A stretch of DNA of 64,000 bases from Inquilinus ginsengisoli_B (GCF_050434925.1 NZ_JBNDJK010000001.1:2294001-2358000), one strand, 5' to 3'. Shown: positions 17,948-25,870, counted from the stretch's first letter. A program made the numbers and translations. Notes: generated by a model not told the origin, from the sequence alone.

Positions 17948-18175
17948 ATGCAGTGGCTGAAGGGCTGGAAGGCACGCGGCTGGGTGACCGCCGACCGCAA
18001 GCCGGTGAAGAACATCGACCTGTGGCAGCGGCTCGACGCCGCCACGGTGCCGCACAAGGTCCGCTGGGAGTGGACCCGCGGCCATGCAGGCCATGCCGAG
18101 AACGAGCGGGTCGACGAGCTGGCCCGGAAGGGTTTGCGCGAGCACGGCCGCGGCCTGACGCCGGTCGAGGGTTGA
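17948..18175 (+). pseudogene. Duplicated 3' fragment of rnhA
   Basis: This is an open frame of 75 residues identical to RnhA residues 91-165 (MQWLKGWKARGW to LTPVEG). It lacks Asp22, Glu60 and Asp82, so it cannot be an active RNase H. It exists only because of the 335-bp tandem duplication. An ATG happens to lie at the junction, but no ribosome site is evident. Confidence 0.9.
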
Positions 18176-18215
18176 TCCGGACGGCCGGCTTTCCGCTCTC
18201 CCCATTCTCACACCA

Positions 18216-18247
18216 TGTCATGCCCGGGCTTGACCCGGGCATCCAGG
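18216..18247. repeat. REP family A, left half (split by the IS)
   Basis: This left arm is identical to 17881-17912. Its original right arm is at 19686-19715, on the other side of the IS element. Confidence 0.85.
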
Positions 18248-18358
18248 AAATGTCGAGGCCGCTCTGGTGGCCCCGGCCCCTGATGAGGTGGACGGCCCCC
18301 GAACGGCATCAGTGTGCCAGGATGAGGCTGTCAAAGATCTCATCGAAGGAGGCCGTCC

Positions 18359-19402
18359 GTGACCGAGATTACGCGCATTGGGATGGACACGTCGAAGAGT
18401 GTTTTCCAGCTGCACGGGGTGGATGCAGCGGAGCAGGTGGTGCTGCGGAAGAAGCTGCGGCGTCAGGACGTGCTGAAGTTCTTCGCCAAGCTGCCGCCGT
18501 GCCGGGTGGGGATGGAGGCCTGTGGTGGATCGCACTACTGGGCTCGGGAGCTGCAGGCGCTGGGCCATCAGGTGGAGTTGATCCCGCCGCAATACGTCAA
18601 GCCGTACGTGCCGCGCGGCAAGACCGACGCGGCGGATGCCGAGGGGATCTGCGAGGCGATGAGCCGGCCGAAGGTGCGGCAGCGCCTGGTGCCGGTGAAG
18701 AGCGCCGAGACCCAGGCGGCTTTGATGCTGGCCGGGCTGCGCGAACGGCTGGTGCGGCAGCGGACCCAGCTGATCAACACGATCCGCGGCTATGCCTCCG
18801 AGTTCGGGCTGGTCGCCGCCAAGGGCCCGGCCAAGATCACGGCGCTGTTGCGGCGGATCGAGGAAGATCCGACGGTGCCGGAGACGGCGCGGGCCCTGTT
18901 CGCCGAGCTGGCCTGCGAGCATGCCCGGCTCGAGGTGCAGGTCGAGGCCGCCGACGCCCGGCTGATGGCCTGGCACCGGCAGGGCGAGGCGAGCCGTCGC
19001 CTGGCCGAGATCCCCGGCATCGGGCCGGTCGGCGCGACCATCCTGGTGCTGAGGGCGCCCGAGCCCCAGCGCTTCGGCTCCGGCCGCGACTTCGCCGCCT
19101 GGATCGGCCTCACGCCCAAGAACCACAACACCGCCGGCAAGCAGCGGCTCGGCGGCATCACCCGCGCCGGCGACGAGGCCTTGCGCAGCCAGCTCGTGGT
19201 CGGCGCCACCTCCGTGATCCGGCAGGTCAGCCGCGGCACCAGCCGCTCGGCCCCGCCCTGGCTGCTCGATCTCGTCGCCCGCAAGCCGGCCAAGCTCGCC
19301 GCCGTGGCGCTGGCCAACAAGATCGCCCGCATCGCCTGGAAGCTGATGGTCTCCGGCGAGCGTTATCGCCCCCAACCCGCCGCCGCAACCCTCGGCGCCT
19401 GA
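18359..19402 (+). CDS. IS110-family transposase (IS1111 group)
   Basis: A 347-residue DEDD-type transposase. The N-terminal RuvC-like domain begins TRIGMDTSKSVFQLHG and continues with MEACGGSHYWARE and GKTDAADAEGI, which supply the acidic residues. The C-terminal Transposase_20 domain has LAEIPGIGPVGATIL, WIGLTPKNHNTAGK and AGDEALRSQLV, the region of the catalytic serine. A GTG start at 18359 follows GAAGGAGG. The gene is full length and seems intact, so the element may be active. Confidence 0.95.
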   Translation: MTEITRIGMDTSKSVFQLHGVDAAEQVVLRKKLRRQDVLKFFAKLPPCRVGMEACGGSHYWARELQALGHQVELIPPQYVKPYVPRGKTDAADAEGICEAMSRPKVRQRLVPVKSAETQAALMLAGLRERLVRQRTQLINTIRGYASEFGLVAAKGPAKITALLRRIEEDPTVPETARALFAELACEHARLEVQVEAADARLMAWHRQGEASRRLAEIPGIGPVGATILVLRAPEPQRFGSGRDFAAWIGLTPKNHNTAGKQRLGGITRAGDEALRSQLVVGATSVIRQVSRGTSRSAPPWLLDLVARKPAKLAAVALANKIARIAWKLMVSGERYRPQPAAATLGA

Positions 19403-19682
19403 GAGCTCCGCGGCGAGCGGGAGCCCTCACGGGCTCGCCCGCTCCCGCTGAGGCCGGACCTGCAAGCTGACGAGCAGATGATTGGGATCGATCGATCCAA
19501 GCCGGGAGACACTCCGTGCAATCCAGTGGCGCCTCAACGTCTCGCCCCTGTCTGGAACTCCCGCCGTGGATATCATCTTGGCCAGCGGTCATCGCGACCG
19601 CACTCAACAGGCCGGACATATGGATGCTAGCGATCCGCTCCCTGACCATGCCCAAATGCCTTGCAGGCAGGGGGCCGTCCAC
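19403..19682 (+). ncRNA. Candidate bridge/seekRNA region of the IS element
   Basis: This is the 3' non-coding end of the IS. Predicted hairpins: AGCGGGAG/CTCCCGCT (19416-19449) and GCGGTC/GACCGC (about 19585-19601). A CGGGAG/CTCCCG stem (19503-19508 with 19558-19563) encloses a loop holding GCAATCCA (19518-19525), the exact complement of the 8 bases right of the insertion. The loop also holds GCCCCTG (19544-19550), identical to the reconstructed target across its left side. ACATATGGAT at 19616-19625 recurs at the right junction (19681-19690). This is the layout expected of a target-binding loop. Expression and exact ends are not shown. Confidence 0.6.
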
Positions 19683-19685
19683 ATA

Positions 19686-19715
19686 TGGATTGCCGGGTCA
19701 AGCCCGGCAATGACA
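19686..19715. repeat. REP family A, right half (split by the IS)
   Basis: TGGATTGCCGGGTCAAGCCC then GGCAATGACA is the right arm of the palindromic repeat, directly adjoining the IS right end. Confidence 0.85.
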
Positions 19716-19766
19716 AAAGGGGATAGTGCGAACCCAAACCGCTTGAACCCGACCACCCTCGCTCCA

Positions 19767-19797
19767 TATTACTAATAGTAAGTTACTATTAGTAATA
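19767..19797. promoter_or_regulatory. Double palindromic operator TTACTAWTAGTAA upstream of the oxidoreductase gene
   Basis: A 31-bp perfect palindrome with 15-bp arms and a single central G. It consists of two 13-bp self-palindromes, TTACTAATAGTAA (19769-19781) and TTACTATTAGTAA (19783-19795). It lies 44 bp before the start of the next gene, in the only AT-rich stretch there. The form fits a dimeric winged-helix or TetR-type regulator binding twice. No regulator gene is adjacent; the IS element lies on the other side. Confidence 0.8.
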
Positions 19798-19840
19798 ATG
19801 CCGCCGCGCCTGTGCCGGCGGCCTGGAGAAGGGGAAGGTC

Positions 19841-20839
19841 ATGGTTCAGCGAGTCCTGATCGCCGGCGGCTATGGGGCGGTCGGCGGCACCGTCGCCCGA
19901 TATCTGCGCCAGTTGGCGCCGGATCTCGACATCATCCTGGCCGGGCGGTCGCCGGACTCCGGCGCCGCGCTGGCCCGCGAGATCGGGGCGAAGACGCTGC
20001 GGCTCGACGTCGCCGATCCGGCGGCGGCGCTGGCCGATCTCGGGCCGGTCGACCTGATCGTGGCGGCGCTGCAGGACCGAAGCGACGCGCTGATCCACGC
20101 CGCCCTGGCGCAGGGCGCCGCCCATATCGGCATCACCAAGGTGGTGGAGGAGACCGGGCCTGCGATCTTCGCGGCGCTGCATGCGCCGCCGCGGCGGCCG
20201 ATCGTGCTGGCGGGGCACTGGGCGGCCGGGGTGCCGATCCTGGTGGCCCGGCGGGCGGTCGCGGAGTTTGCCCGGGTCGACTCCGCTGCCATGGCCGCGC
20301 TGTACGATGAGCAGGACGCGGTCGGGCCGATGAGCGCCGCCGATGCCGAGGCCTTCTCCGGCCGTGCCCTGCTGCGCCGGACCGGGCAATGGGCCTGGGT
20401 CGATGGCGGCGAGCACAGCCGCGTCCTTCGCCTGGCCGACGGGCTCGAAGCGACGGTGCGGCCCCTGGCCGCGCTGGATGTGCCCAGCCTGGCGGCGCTC
20501 ACCGGCGCCCCCGACATCCGCTTCGATTTCGGCATGGGCGAATCGATCGGCACCCGGGACGGCGGCAGGGCCTCGCATGAGGCGCTGATCGAGATCGCAG
20601 GGGTGCTGCGGTCGGGGCAGCCCGCGCGGCGGCGAGTCCTGGTGTCGGACCCGAAGGGGGTGGACCATATGACGGCGCTGGGCGCCCTGGTCGTCGCCGA
20701 GCGCGTGCTCGGCCTGGATGGGCTGCCGCTGCCGACCGGCGGCCTGGCCCTGCCCGAGACGCTGGTCACGCCCGAGGCGGCGATCGCGCGGTTCGAGCAG
20801 TTCGGGGTGCGGATCACGACCGAGACGGATCCGGCGTAA
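19841..20839 (+). CDS. Saccharopine dehydrogenase-like NAD(P)-binding protein
   Basis: A 332-residue protein with an N-terminal Rossmann fold (VLIAGGYGAVGGTVARYL, then LDIILAGRSPDSG and RLDVADPAAA), as in saccharopine-dehydrogenase-like reductases. The rest (PIVLAGHWAAGVPILVARRAV, VSDPKGVDHMTALGAL) gives no specific function. GGAGAAGGGGAAGG precedes ATG 19841. Transcription probably starts at the AT-rich double operator just upstream, so the gene should be tightly repressed until an unknown signal appears. Confidence 0.75.
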   Translation: MVQRVLIAGGYGAVGGTVARYLRQLAPDLDIILAGRSPDSGAALAREIGAKTLRLDVADPAAALADLGPVDLIVAALQDRSDALIHAALAQGAAHIGITKVVEETGPAIFAALHAPPRRPIVLAGHWAAGVPILVARRAVAEFARVDSAAMAALYDEQDAVGPMSAADAEAFSGRALLRRTGQWAWVDGGEHSRVLRLADGLEATVRPLAALDVPSLAALTGAPDIRFDFGMGESIGTRDGGRASHEALIEIAGVLRSGQPARRRVLVSDPKGVDHMTALGALVVAERVLGLDGLPLPTGGLALPETLVTPEAAIARFEQFGVRITTETDPA

Positions 20840-20861
20840 AGGCTTGCCGGCTTCCTTATCC

Positions 20862-20951
20862 TGTCATGCCCGGGCTTGACCCGGGCATCCAGGAAATCTC
20901 GATGCCGCTCTCGGTGGCCCCTGGATCGCCGGGTCAAGCCCGGCGATGACA
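20862..20951. repeat. REP family A, complete palindromic unit
   Basis: A 90-bp intergenic palindromic unit: TGTCATGCCCGGGCTTGACC..GCATCCAGG, a 30-bp centre, then TGGATCGCCGGGTCAAGCCC..GATGACA. Each arm is itself a hairpin and the two arms are inverted relative to each other. It lies between convergent genes. Further copies are at 17881, 18216 with 19686, 25793 and 43648. Confidence 0.9.
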
Positions 20952-20964
20952 GAACGGGGACGGA

Positions 20965-21447
20965 TTACAGCGCCGCGAGGATCGCTTCGCCGCTCGACAC
21001 CTCGAAGGCGCCCGGCTTCTCGACGGCGAGATGGGTGACGACGCCGTCCTTGGCGATCAGGGCAAAGCGCTGCGACCGGGTGCCCAGGCCGTAGCCCGAC
21101 CCGTCCATCTCCAGCCCCAGCGCCTTGGTCAGGGTGGCATTGCCGTCCGGCAGCATGAACACCGTGTCGCCGCATTCGTTCTTGTCGGCCCAGGCCTTCA
21201 TCACGAAGGGGTCGTTGACCGACAGGCAGACGATCTGGTCGACGCCCTTGGCCTTCAGCGCCTCGGCATTGCCGGTGAAGCTGGGCAGGTGCTTGGCCGA
21301 GCAAGTCGGGGTGAAGGCGCCCGGGACTGCGAACAGCGCCACAGTCTTGTCCTTGAACAGGTCGTCAGTCTTGATCTCGGCCATGCCCTCCTTGCCGAGA
21401 TACTTCAGCGTGACCGAGGGGATGCGGTCGCCAACCTTGATCGTCAT
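20965..21447 (-). CDS. Peroxiredoxin (Prx5-type, redoxin domain)
   Basis: A 160-residue peroxidase for H2O2 and organic hydroperoxides. The peroxidatic cysteine is Cys49 in VPGAFTPTCSAKHLPSF; a second Cys lies in NECGDTVFM. The C-terminal part (GSGYGLGTRSQRFALIAKDGVV) is typical of the Prx5 group. It follows the DsbD-like gene by 49 bp on the same strand. Many alphaproteobacteria carry a peroxiredoxin close to rnhA; here the IS and the oxidoreductase gene lie between. Confidence 0.93.
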   Translation of the reverse strand: MTIKVGDRIPSVTLKYLGKEGMAEIKTDDLFKDKTVALFAVPGAFTPTCSAKHLPSFTGNAEALKAKGVDQIVCLSVNDPFVMKAWADKNECGDTVFMLPDGNATLTKALGLEMDGSGYGLGTRSQRFALIAKDGVVTHLAVEKPGAFEVSSGEAILAAL

Positions 21448-21496
21448 GGGTGTTCTCTCCGCCAGAATCCGAGGGGCCGGCCGTGCCGGCCGGATG

Positions 21497-23626
21497 TCAT
21501 GAACTCGCGCCGCGGGCCTGCTTCAGGGCGCTCAGGACCGCCTCGGTGCTCAGCAGCTCCGGCAGCAGGATCCCGTCCGGCGCCCCTGGCCCGTACACGG
21601 CGTTGAACGGTATGCCGTAGCGGCCATGCGCCGCAAGGTAATCGGCGATCGCCTGGTCGGGATTGGTCCAGTCGGCCAGCAGCGGCGCCACGCCAGCCTC
21701 GCCCAGGGCCGCGGCCACTGGGTCGCGCTCGATCACCAGCAGCTTGTTGACCTTGCAGGTCAGGCACCAGTCGGCGGTGACGTCGACGAACACCACCTTG
21801 CCCTCGCGCACCAGGCCGGGGATGGCGGACCGGTCGAACCGCGCCCAGGGAATCGCCGAGGCGGCCTGCGGCGTCGCCGCATCGGACCGGTCGAAGCGCA
21901 GCGGCAGCAGCACCGCGGCCAGGGCCAGCACCACGGCGGCGGCGGCGCCCAGCCGCCGGATCGCGATCCCGCCGCGCCGGCGCAGCCACAGCACCAGGAC
22001 GATTGCCGCCAGCACCGCCGCCACCAGGGCGGCGGCCGCCGGCCGCACCTGCACGGCGAGGACCGAGAGCAGCCAGGTCGCCGTGCCGAACAAGGCGAGG
22101 CCCAGCACCATTTTGACCCAGATCATCCAGCGGCCCGGTCGCGGCAGCAGCCGGGCCAGGCCAGGCACCGCGGCGATCAGCAGATAGGGGAGGGCCATGC
22201 CGATGCCGAGCGCGGCGAAGATCGTCCCGATCTCGGCCGGGCCGCGCGACAGGGCGAAGCCCAGCGCGGTGCCGACGAAGGGGGCGGAACAGGGGGTGGC
22301 CAGCAGGGTGGCGAAGGCGCCGGTCAGGAACGGGCCGACCAGGCCCTCCTTCTCCGGCCGGCCGGTGCCGCTGGCCCGCGCCGCGGCGTCCATGGCGCGG
22401 CCGGGCAGAACCACCTCGAACAGGCCCAGCAGGTTGGCGCCGAACAGGGTGACGATCACCGCCATCGCCGCCAGGAACACCGGCTCCTGGAACTGCAGGC
22501 CCCAGCCGACCGAGGCGCCCGCCGCCTTCAGCCCGACGGCGCCAGCCGCCAGCACCAGGAAGGAGGCGACGATGCCGGCGGCGGTGGCCAAGAGGCCCAG
22601 CCGCTGCCGCCGCGGCGTCCCGGCCTCGACGCCGCCGAGCCTGACGATCGACAGGAGTTTCAGCGACAGCACCGGCAGCACGCAGGGCATCAGGTTCAGG
22701 ATCAGCCCGCCCAGCAGGGCCACGCCCAGGATCGACAACCAGGCAGCGGCCTCGGGCGCCGCGGCCACGGCCGCCCCGACCGTCGCCTCGGCCTCGACGC
22801 TGCGCGGCCCGTCGACCAGGGTCAGCACCAGCGGGGAGCCGGTCAGCGCGGCCGGCGGATCGGTCACCGCCTGGATGCGGTCGATCTCGGCCACCAGCCT
22901 GCGGCCGCCCTCGCTGGTGGTGATGCGCGGCGCGGCGAAGGCGTCGCCCGGCGCGCCCTCCACGAACAGGTCCGGCGCCTCGAAGGGCTCGCGCGCCGTC
23001 GCCTCGATCCGCAAGCCCCCATTCGGGCCGGCGGCGGTGGCGGCGACCGGGCCGATGGCGAGGCCGGCGGCGCTGCCGTCGCCCGGCACGGCATTGGCGT
23101 AGCGGTCGATCAGGTTGGCCGCGGCCGGGTCGGGCGTCGCCGCGCCGGCCGGAAGGTCGAGCGTGAAGCTGAAATTGGCGGGGATGCAGATGTCGCTGCA
23201 CACCAGCACGGTCGCGGTCAGGGCCAGGTGCTGCGGCTGTCCTGGTTGCGCCACCGGCAGGGTCAGCGGGAACACCACCTCGGTCTCGTAGCCATAGGTC
23301 TCCAGGCCGAACAGCTGGAACCGGTGCGGCGCCGGATAGGCCAGGGTCGCGGTGCCGAGATTGGTCGAGCCCGCCCAGTCCAGCGCCGGCGGCAGCCCGG
23401 CATCGCCGGGGGACCGCCAATAGGTCTTCCAATGCGGCTCCAGCCGGATGTGCAGCCCGGCCGGGATCTCGCCCAGGGTGCCGGTGCCGTCGACCGCCGT
23501 GACCAGCCGCGCCGACGCGCCCTTGGCGTTCTGCCACGGCGTCTCGGCGGCTCCGGCCGCGCCCGGTCCGGCCATTGCGGCGAGGCCGAAGGCGGCGGCC
23601 ACAAGGACTGCGAGCCTAGGAGTCAT
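21497..23626 (-). CDS. DsbD/ScsB-type thiol:disulfide interchange protein
   Basis: A 709-residue membrane protein that moves electrons from the cytoplasm to periplasmic thiols. In order: a signal peptide; an N-terminal periplasmic domain (WKTYWRSPGDAGLPPALDW, and VLVCSDICIP with a Cys pair), as in ScsB; a multi-span DsbD core with its redox Cys in NLMPCVLPVLSLKLL and TPCSAPFVGTALGFA; and a C-terminal thioredoxin domain with CLTC in VTADWCLTCKVNK. It is probably co-transcribed with the downstream peroxiredoxin, which suggests a joint role in peroxide or thiol stress. Confidence 0.93.
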   Translation of the reverse strand: MTPRLAVLVAAAFGLAAMAGPGAAGAAETPWQNAKGASARLVTAVDGTGTLGEIPAGLHIRLEPHWKTYWRSPGDAGLPPALDWAGSTNLGTATLAYPAPHRFQLFGLETYGYETEVVFPLTLPVAQPGQPQHLALTATVLVCSDICIPANFSFTLDLPAGAATPDPAAANLIDRYANAVPGDGSAAGLAIGPVAATAAGPNGGLRIEATAREPFEAPDLFVEGAPGDAFAAPRITTSEGGRRLVAEIDRIQAVTDPPAALTGSPLVLTLVDGPRSVEAEATVGAAVAAAPEAAAWLSILGVALLGGLILNLMPCVLPVLSLKLLSIVRLGGVEAGTPRRQRLGLLATAAGIVASFLVLAAGAVGLKAAGASVGWGLQFQEPVFLAAMAVIVTLFGANLLGLFEVVLPGRAMDAAARASGTGRPEKEGLVGPFLTGAFATLLATPCSAPFVGTALGFALSRGPAEIGTIFAALGIGMALPYLLIAAVPGLARLLPRPGRWMIWVKMVLGLALFGTATWLLSVLAVQVRPAAAALVAAVLAAIVLVLWLRRRGGIAIRRLGAAAAVVLALAAVLLPLRFDRSDAATPQAASAIPWARFDRSAIPGLVREGKVVFVDVTADWCLTCKVNKLLVIERDPVAAALGEAGVAPLLADWTNPDQAIADYLAAHGRYGIPFNAVYGPGAPDGILLPELLSTEAVLSALKQARGASS

Positions 23627-23741
23627 CGAATCTCCGGCACCATGAAACTGCCTTTCTTTGGCCTATATAGTCGTTCGAAACCAGATCGACGCGGGTTAGC
23701 CTAGTGTCGCAGCCGGAAAGAAAGACGGAGCAGTGGTCGGT

Positions 23742-24338
23742 ATGAGACGGGCGAAATCCTCCAAGGGCGACAAGGTGCCGGCGGATGGCAGCTACCTCGC
23801 GGGGCAGCTGCTGATCGCTATGCCGACCCTGGTCGCGCCACCCTTCGCCCGCACGGTGATCTATCTCTGCGCCCACAACGACCAGGGGGCAATGGGGCTG
23901 GTGGTCAACAAGCCGCTGTCGAGCATCGACTTCCCGACCCTGCTTGACCAGCTCGGCATCCCGCATGGCGACCTGCTGGGCAGCACCCGGGTGCAGTTCG
24001 GCGGCCCGGTCGAATCGGGCCGCGGCTTCGTGCTGCACTCGACCGACTACCGGGCCGAGAAGACGGTGGTGGTCGGCGATGTCGCGGTGACCTCGACGCT
24101 CGAGGTGCTGCAGGCGATCGCCAGCGGCGAGGGGCCGAGCCGCCACCTGCTGGCGCTCGGCTATGCCGGCTGGAGCGCCGGGCAGCTCGACGCCGAGATC
24201 CAGGCCAATGGCTGGCTCACCGTGCCCTGCGATTCCGACATCCTGTTCAGCGAGGATCTGTCGGTGAAGTGGGAGCGCGCCATCGCCAAGCTCGGCGTCG
24301 ACCCGACCATGCTGTCGGGCGAAGCGGGCCACGCTTAG
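23742..24338 (+). CDS. YqgE/AlgH family protein
   Basis: A 198-residue member of the conserved YqgE/AlgH (UPF0301) family of unknown biochemical function. Family segments are GQLLIAMPTLVAPPFARTVIYLCAH, GAMGLVVNKPL, VQFGGPVESGRGFVLHS and LGYAGWSAGQLDAEI. ATG 23742 is placed 11 bp after GGAG; a GTG at 23733 would be too close to it. It is divergent from the DsbD gene. The N-terminus is basic and polar, so the protein is cytoplasmic. Confidence 0.92.
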   Translation: MRRAKSSKGDKVPADGSYLAGQLLIAMPTLVAPPFARTVIYLCAHNDQGAMGLVVNKPLSSIDFPTLLDQLGIPHGDLLGSTRVQFGGPVESGRGFVLHSTDYRAEKTVVVGDVAVTSTLEVLQAIASGEGPSRHLLALGYAGWSAGQLDAEIQANGWLTVPCDSDILFSEDLSVKWERAIAKLGVDPTMLSGEAGHA

Positions 24339-24367
24339 AGGCCGCCCACAGAGATCGATCTAATTGC

Positions 24368-24448
24368 GTCATCGCGAGGAGCGAAGCGACGTGGCGATCC
24401 AGCGGCTCGATCTCTGGATGGCCACGCCCCTGCGGGGCTCGCCATGAC
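24368..24448. repeat. REP family B palindromic unit
   Basis: The left arm GTCATCGCGAGGAGCGAAGC continues GACGTGGCGATCCAG; the right arm CTGGATGGCCACGCCCC ends GGGGCTCGCCATGAC. The arms are inverted copies, each with an internal stem. It lies between yqgE and kptA. A second copy is at 47884-47967. Confidence 0.85.
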
Positions 24449-24450
24449 GG

Positions 24451-25011
24451 TCATGGGAGAGAGGCCGAGTCCTCGCCCAGGAACACCGGTGGCACCGCCT
24501 TTGTCAGCCACACGCCGTTGTCGGCCCGGTGGAAGACGAAGCCCTGCCGATGCATCGTGCCGGCGGCGACGGTCAGCACCACGGGCTGGCCGTGGCGGCG
24601 CCCGACCGCCGTCGCGGTCTCGGCATCCGGCGACAGATGCACGTGGTGGCGGGAGTCGGCGACCAGCCCCTCCGCCCGGATCGAGGCCAGGAACCGGGTC
24701 GCCGTGCCGTGGAACAATTGCTCCGGCGGCTCCACCGGCGCATAGGCGATCGCCACCTCTGTGGTCGAATGTCCCTGCACGGCGCGGATTCGCGCACCGT
24801 CCGGGCTGATCGCGAAGCGCTTCTTGTCGTTGGTGTCGACCACCGCCCGGACCAATTCCCGGTCCAGCACCCGGCCCTTCGCGGCTGCGGCGGCGATCAG
24901 CGCGTCGATCCCGGCCCAGCCCTCGCCGTCGAGCGCCAAGCCGATCGCCTGCGGCTCGTGCCGCAGGACGTAGCTCAGGAACTTGCTGGTCTCGGTCAGC
25001 CGGTCGGCCAT
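24451..25011 (-). CDS. kptA: RNA 2'-phosphotransferase (Tpt1/KptA family)
   Basis: A 186-residue NAD-dependent enzyme that removes an RNA 2'-phosphate, releasing ADP-ribose 1'',2''-cyclic phosphate. The N-terminal winged-helix part has KFLSYVLRHEPQAIGLALDGEGW; the ADP-ribosyl-transfer part has QGHSTTEV, LFHGTATRFL and HVHLSPD. Bacteria do not splice tRNA with 2'-phosphate intermediates, so its natural substrate is unclear. ATG 25011 gives the normal family length. It is on the same strand as the downstream-located leuC side genes. Confidence 0.92.
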   Translation of the reverse strand: MADRLTETSKFLSYVLRHEPQAIGLALDGEGWAGIDALIAAAAAKGRVLDRELVRAVVDTNDKKRFAISPDGARIRAVQGHSTTEVAIAYAPVEPPEQLFHGTATRFLASIRAEGLVADSRHHVHLSPDAETATAVGRRHGQPVVLTVAAGTMHRQGFVFHRADNGVWLTKAVPPVFLGEDSASLP

Positions 25012-25045
25012 GGCGGGGTTCTCGAAGGTCGGCGGCCCCAGCCTA

Positions 25046-25756
25046 TCACACTCGCCTTGCCAACCAGGCGCCCCAGAACAGGCTGGAGAAGAAGCCGGTC
25101 GGCGGGCCGAAGCCGGTCTCGGCCAGCAGGTCGGCGATGGCCTCCTCGGAGGCCGGCGGGTCGGCGCCCTGCAGGATCTTGCCGAGCTTGGCCTGTACCT
25201 CCTCGGGACCGGCGCCGTGCATCCGCCAGCGCTGACGCCAGGCCTGCAGCAGCAGCGGCTTGCTGGCATAGGCGAAGCGGTTGCCGGCCAGGATCAGCGG
25301 CGCTCCCGGCTTCAGCCGGTCGGCCAATGACCGCAGGATCGCCCGCTTGGCGTCGTCGCCGGGCAGGTGGTGCAGCACGCCGATCAGCGTCGCCGCGTCG
25401 AAGCGGCGTTCGGCCGGCAGGTCGTCGACGGTGCCGAGCACGATCTCGGTCCGCCCGTCCAGCCCCGCCTCGCGCAGCCGGGCGGCGGCCAGGTCCAGCA
25501 TCGGCTGCGACGGGTCGACGGCGGTGAAGCGCCAGCCCGGCTCCAGCGCCCCGGCGGTGACGATCTCGCGCGCCCCGCCGCCGGCGCCGGCGACCAGGAT
25601 CTCCGCCGCACCGCCGGAGCCCAGGATGGCGGCCAGCATGCAGGCCGACAGCTCGTGGCAGGCGTCGTAGCCGGCGAGCGCGATGCGGCTCTGCACCTCA
25701 TACTCGCCGGCGCGGGCCGGATCGAATTTGCGCGCGGCCTCGGCCGGTGCGGACAT
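25046..25756 (-). CDS. Class I SAM-dependent methyltransferase
   Basis: A 236-residue methyltransferase of unknown substrate. The SAM-binding motif I is EILVAGAGGGAREIV, the acidic end of strand 2 is in RFTAVDPSQPMLDLA, and the post-motif region is ATLIGVLHHLPGDDAKR. The start MSAPAEAARKFDPA at 25756 was chosen; the open frame extends upstream only into the REP repeat. It lies 34 bp upstream of kptA on the same strand and may share its transcript. Confidence 0.85.
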   Translation of the reverse strand: MSAPAEAARKFDPARAGEYEVQSRIALAGYDACHELSACMLAAILGSGGAAEILVAGAGGGAREIVTAGALEPGWRFTAVDPSQPMLDLAAARLREAGLDGRTEIVLGTVDDLPAERRFDAATLIGVLHHLPGDDAKRAILRSLADRLKPGAPLILAGNRFAYASKPLLLQAWRQRWRMHGAGPEEVQAKLGKILQGADPPASEEAIADLLAETGFGPPTGFFSSLFWGAWLARRV

Positions 25757-25792
25757 GGCGGGGGGCTCCGCGGGCGATGGGCGCACCTTCCC

Positions 25793-25870
25793 TGTCATGC
25801 CCGGGCTTGACCCGGGCATCCAGGAGGTGTCGACGCTCTTTGGATTGCTGGGTCAGGCCCGGCAATGACA
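25793..25870. repeat. REP family A, complete unit
   Basis: A further copy of the unit described at 20862-20951. Its right arm has drifted (TTGCTGGGTCAGGCCCGGCAATGACA). It lies between the methyltransferase start and the leuC stop. Confidence 0.88.

Larger units (their letters stand above)
17611..18280. repeat. Perfect 335-bp tandem duplication of the rnhA 3' end
   Basis: Bases 17611-17945 are repeated as 17946-18280 without a visible mismatch. Each unit holds codons 90-165 of rnhA, its stop, and a half REP palindrome. The pentamer TGATG opens each unit and also follows the second at 18281-18285, where it is the first sequence of the IS element. The duplication is therefore recent, younger than the IS insertion, and joined at 5-bp microhomology. 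Confidence 0.95.
18281..19685 (+). mobile_element. IS1111-type insertion sequence (IS110 family) inserted in a REP element
   Basis: A 1405-bp element. It has 13-bp subterminal inverted repeats (GTGGACGGCCCCC at 18288-18300 and its complement at 19670-19682), with 7 bp outside the left one and 3 bp outside the right one, as known for the IS1111 subgroup. There is no target duplication. Removing 18281-19685 joins GGCCCC to TGGATTGCCGGG and restores a full REP palindrome like the one at 20862-20951. The transposase leaves a 71-bp 5' and a 280-bp 3' non-coding end; the long 3' end is where IS1111 elements encode their guide RNA. Confidence 0.92.

Noticed and set aside
17881..20951. Regularly spaced palindromes as a CRISPR array
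   Set aside because: Spacing is irregular, the repeats are two-armed REP units between genes, and no cas gene is present.
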